Source of the DNA: Pseudobutyrivibrio sp.
GTDB lineage: Bacteria > Bacillota_A > Clostridia > Lachnospirales > Lachnospiraceae
Direction of reading: 5' to 3'
Assembly (NCBI GenBank): GCA_024691465.1
Contig: JAILNO010000070.1
Coordinates: 1-6,956 of the forward strand
DNA: 6,956 bases
Under the pieces are notes generated by a model. That model searched no databases and was not told the DNA's origin. It saw nothing but the letters and a program-made list of their open reading frames with translations. Below, piece by piece: positions 6,115-6,956 of the stretch. The position numbers were made by a program, and so were the translations under genes. Numbering within the stretch: the first letter of the stretch is position 1; each line of letters begins with the position of its first letter.

Positions 6115-6956
6115 ATGAGTGATTTATACAACAATAATGACTCGAGTGTAAAAGAAAACGACGGTTCGTACTCTTATAAGAAAGACGAGATTAACCAGGG
6201 TGAGTCATACTATCAGTGGTCACCTTATGATGACGGTAAGAAGAATAAGAAGACTAAGAAGTCAGGCAGCTTCCTAGGCAAGCTTGGCAGGACAGCAGCC
6301 ATCGCTCTAGTATTCGGACTAGTGGCAGGATTAGCTTTCCAGTCCGTAGTAGTAGTTTCCAACAAGTACTTCGACAAAGATGCTCAGATCGAGACCACTG
6401 CTAAGGTCCAGGAGGATGAGGAAGAGGATACATCTTCTGAGGATAATTCAGGTGCCGTAGCTAACACTAAAGCCACCACCACAGCAGCATCTACTGTATC
6501 TAACACAGATGTATCTGCCATCGCCGAGAGCGTTCTTCCAGCCATCGTACAGGTTACCAATGTAGGTCTCACAGAGTACCAGACCTTCTTTGGAACCATG
6601 CAGCAGGAGACCACCTCAGCAGGTTCAGGTATCATCATTTCCCAGGATGATGAGTACATCTACATCGCTACCAACAACCACGTAGTCAGCGGAGCAGAGA
6701 CTCTCACCATCACATTCAATGATGACGAGGCCGTAGAGGGTACCATCAAGGGTACAGATTCTTCGTGCGACTTAGCCGTAGTATCAGTCAAGGTATCCGA
6801 CATCCCTGACGACACACTATCAGCTATCAAAGTAGCCACACTAGGCGACTCTGATTCAGCCGTAGTAGGCGAGCCTACAGTAGTCATTGGCAATGCCATG
6901 GGTTACGGTACATCAGTAACCACAGGTATCATCTCAGCCAAGGATCGCGAGGTATC
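6115..6956 (+). CDS. Membrane-anchored HtrA/DegP-type trypsin-like serine protease, 3' partial
   Basis: HtrA proteases degrade or refold misfolded exported proteins outside the cytoplasmic membrane. The frame is open from ATG 6115 to the right edge (280 whole codons). A strong GGAGG (6103-6107) lies 7 nt before the ATG. Residues 1-55 form a hydrophilic cytoplasmic tail (Asn/Asp/Tyr-rich, then a Lys-rich stretch 42-49). A membrane helix spans about 60-82. An acidic Ser/Thr-rich linker (about 88-130) with a run of Asp/Glu at 100-105 follows. The protease domain starts near SAIAESVLPAIVQV (134-147), with SAGSGIIIS (168-176), the catalytic His189 in TNNHVVSGA (186-194), the catalytic Asp219 in SSCDLAVV (216-223), and IGNAMGYG (258-265). 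The catalytic serine (GNSGGP region) and any PDZ domain would lie beyond the window. Gene symbols in this family (htrA, htrB, degP) cannot be separated here. Confidence 0.93.
   Translation, partial: MSDLYNNNDSSVKENDGSYSYKKDEINQGESYYQWSPYDDGKKNKKTKKSGSFLGKLGRTAAIALVFGLVAGLAFQSVVVVSNKYFDKDAQIETTAKVQEDEEEDTSSEDNSGAVANTKATTTAASTVSNTDVSAIAESVLPAIVQVTNVGLTEYQTFFGTMQQETTSAGSGIIISQDDEYIYIATNNHVVSGAETLTITFNDDEAVEGTIKGTDSSCDLAVVSVKVSDIPDDTLSAIKVATLGDSDSAVVGEPTVVIGNAMGYGTSVTTGIISAKDREV

Noticed and set aside
6384..6899. Two adjacent - strand frames near the right edge
   Set aside because: They are antisense to the HtrA protease gene, which has His and Asp catalytic motifs in order; the antisense products are Ser/Val-rich with no family resemblance.

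Overview
The window looks like part of a chromosome from a low-to-mid GC Gram-positive of the class Clostridia, probably Lachnospiraceae-like. This is an inference. It rests on the gene families, the AGGAG-type ribosome binding sites, the near-exclusive AAG and GAG codons for Lys and Glu, and the style of the LCP and HtrA proteins, each with a long soluble cytoplasmic tail before a single membrane anchor. All genes are on the + strand and coding density is high.

Region 1 (1-2380) is the end of a surface-polysaccharide operon. A polyprenyl-phosphate sugar-1-phosphate transferase, cut by the left edge, overlaps by one base (TAGTG) with a family 2 glycosyltransferase. The first would put the initiating sugar phosphate on the lipid carrier and the second would extend the chain. 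Region 2 (2381-4151) is a separate unit: a sigma-70-type promoter, a gene for a LytR-CpsA-Psr (LCP) ligase with an unusual Ser/Lys/Arg-rich cytoplasmic tail, and a strong intrinsic terminator. Region 3 (4152-6956) has a short leader with a probable promoter, then glmS (glucosamine-6-phosphate synthase), then after 65 bp an HtrA/DegP-type membrane-anchored serine protease that runs off the right edge before its catalytic serine.

The theme is the cell envelope. GlmS makes the amino-sugar precursor of UDP-GlcNAc, the transferase pair builds a lipid-linked glycan, the LCP protein would attach such glycans to the cell wall, and HtrA would handle misfolded exported proteins. The linkage between these units is inferred from adjacency only.

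I found no CRISPR array, tRNA, rRNA, mobile element or clearly new system. The most interesting points are the glycosyltransferase, which looks like a two-domain rhamnosyltransferase-type protein that has lost half of its second domain and carries an altered DxD region; the repetitive basic tail of the LCP protein; and a glmS leader too short to hold the glmS ribozyme.
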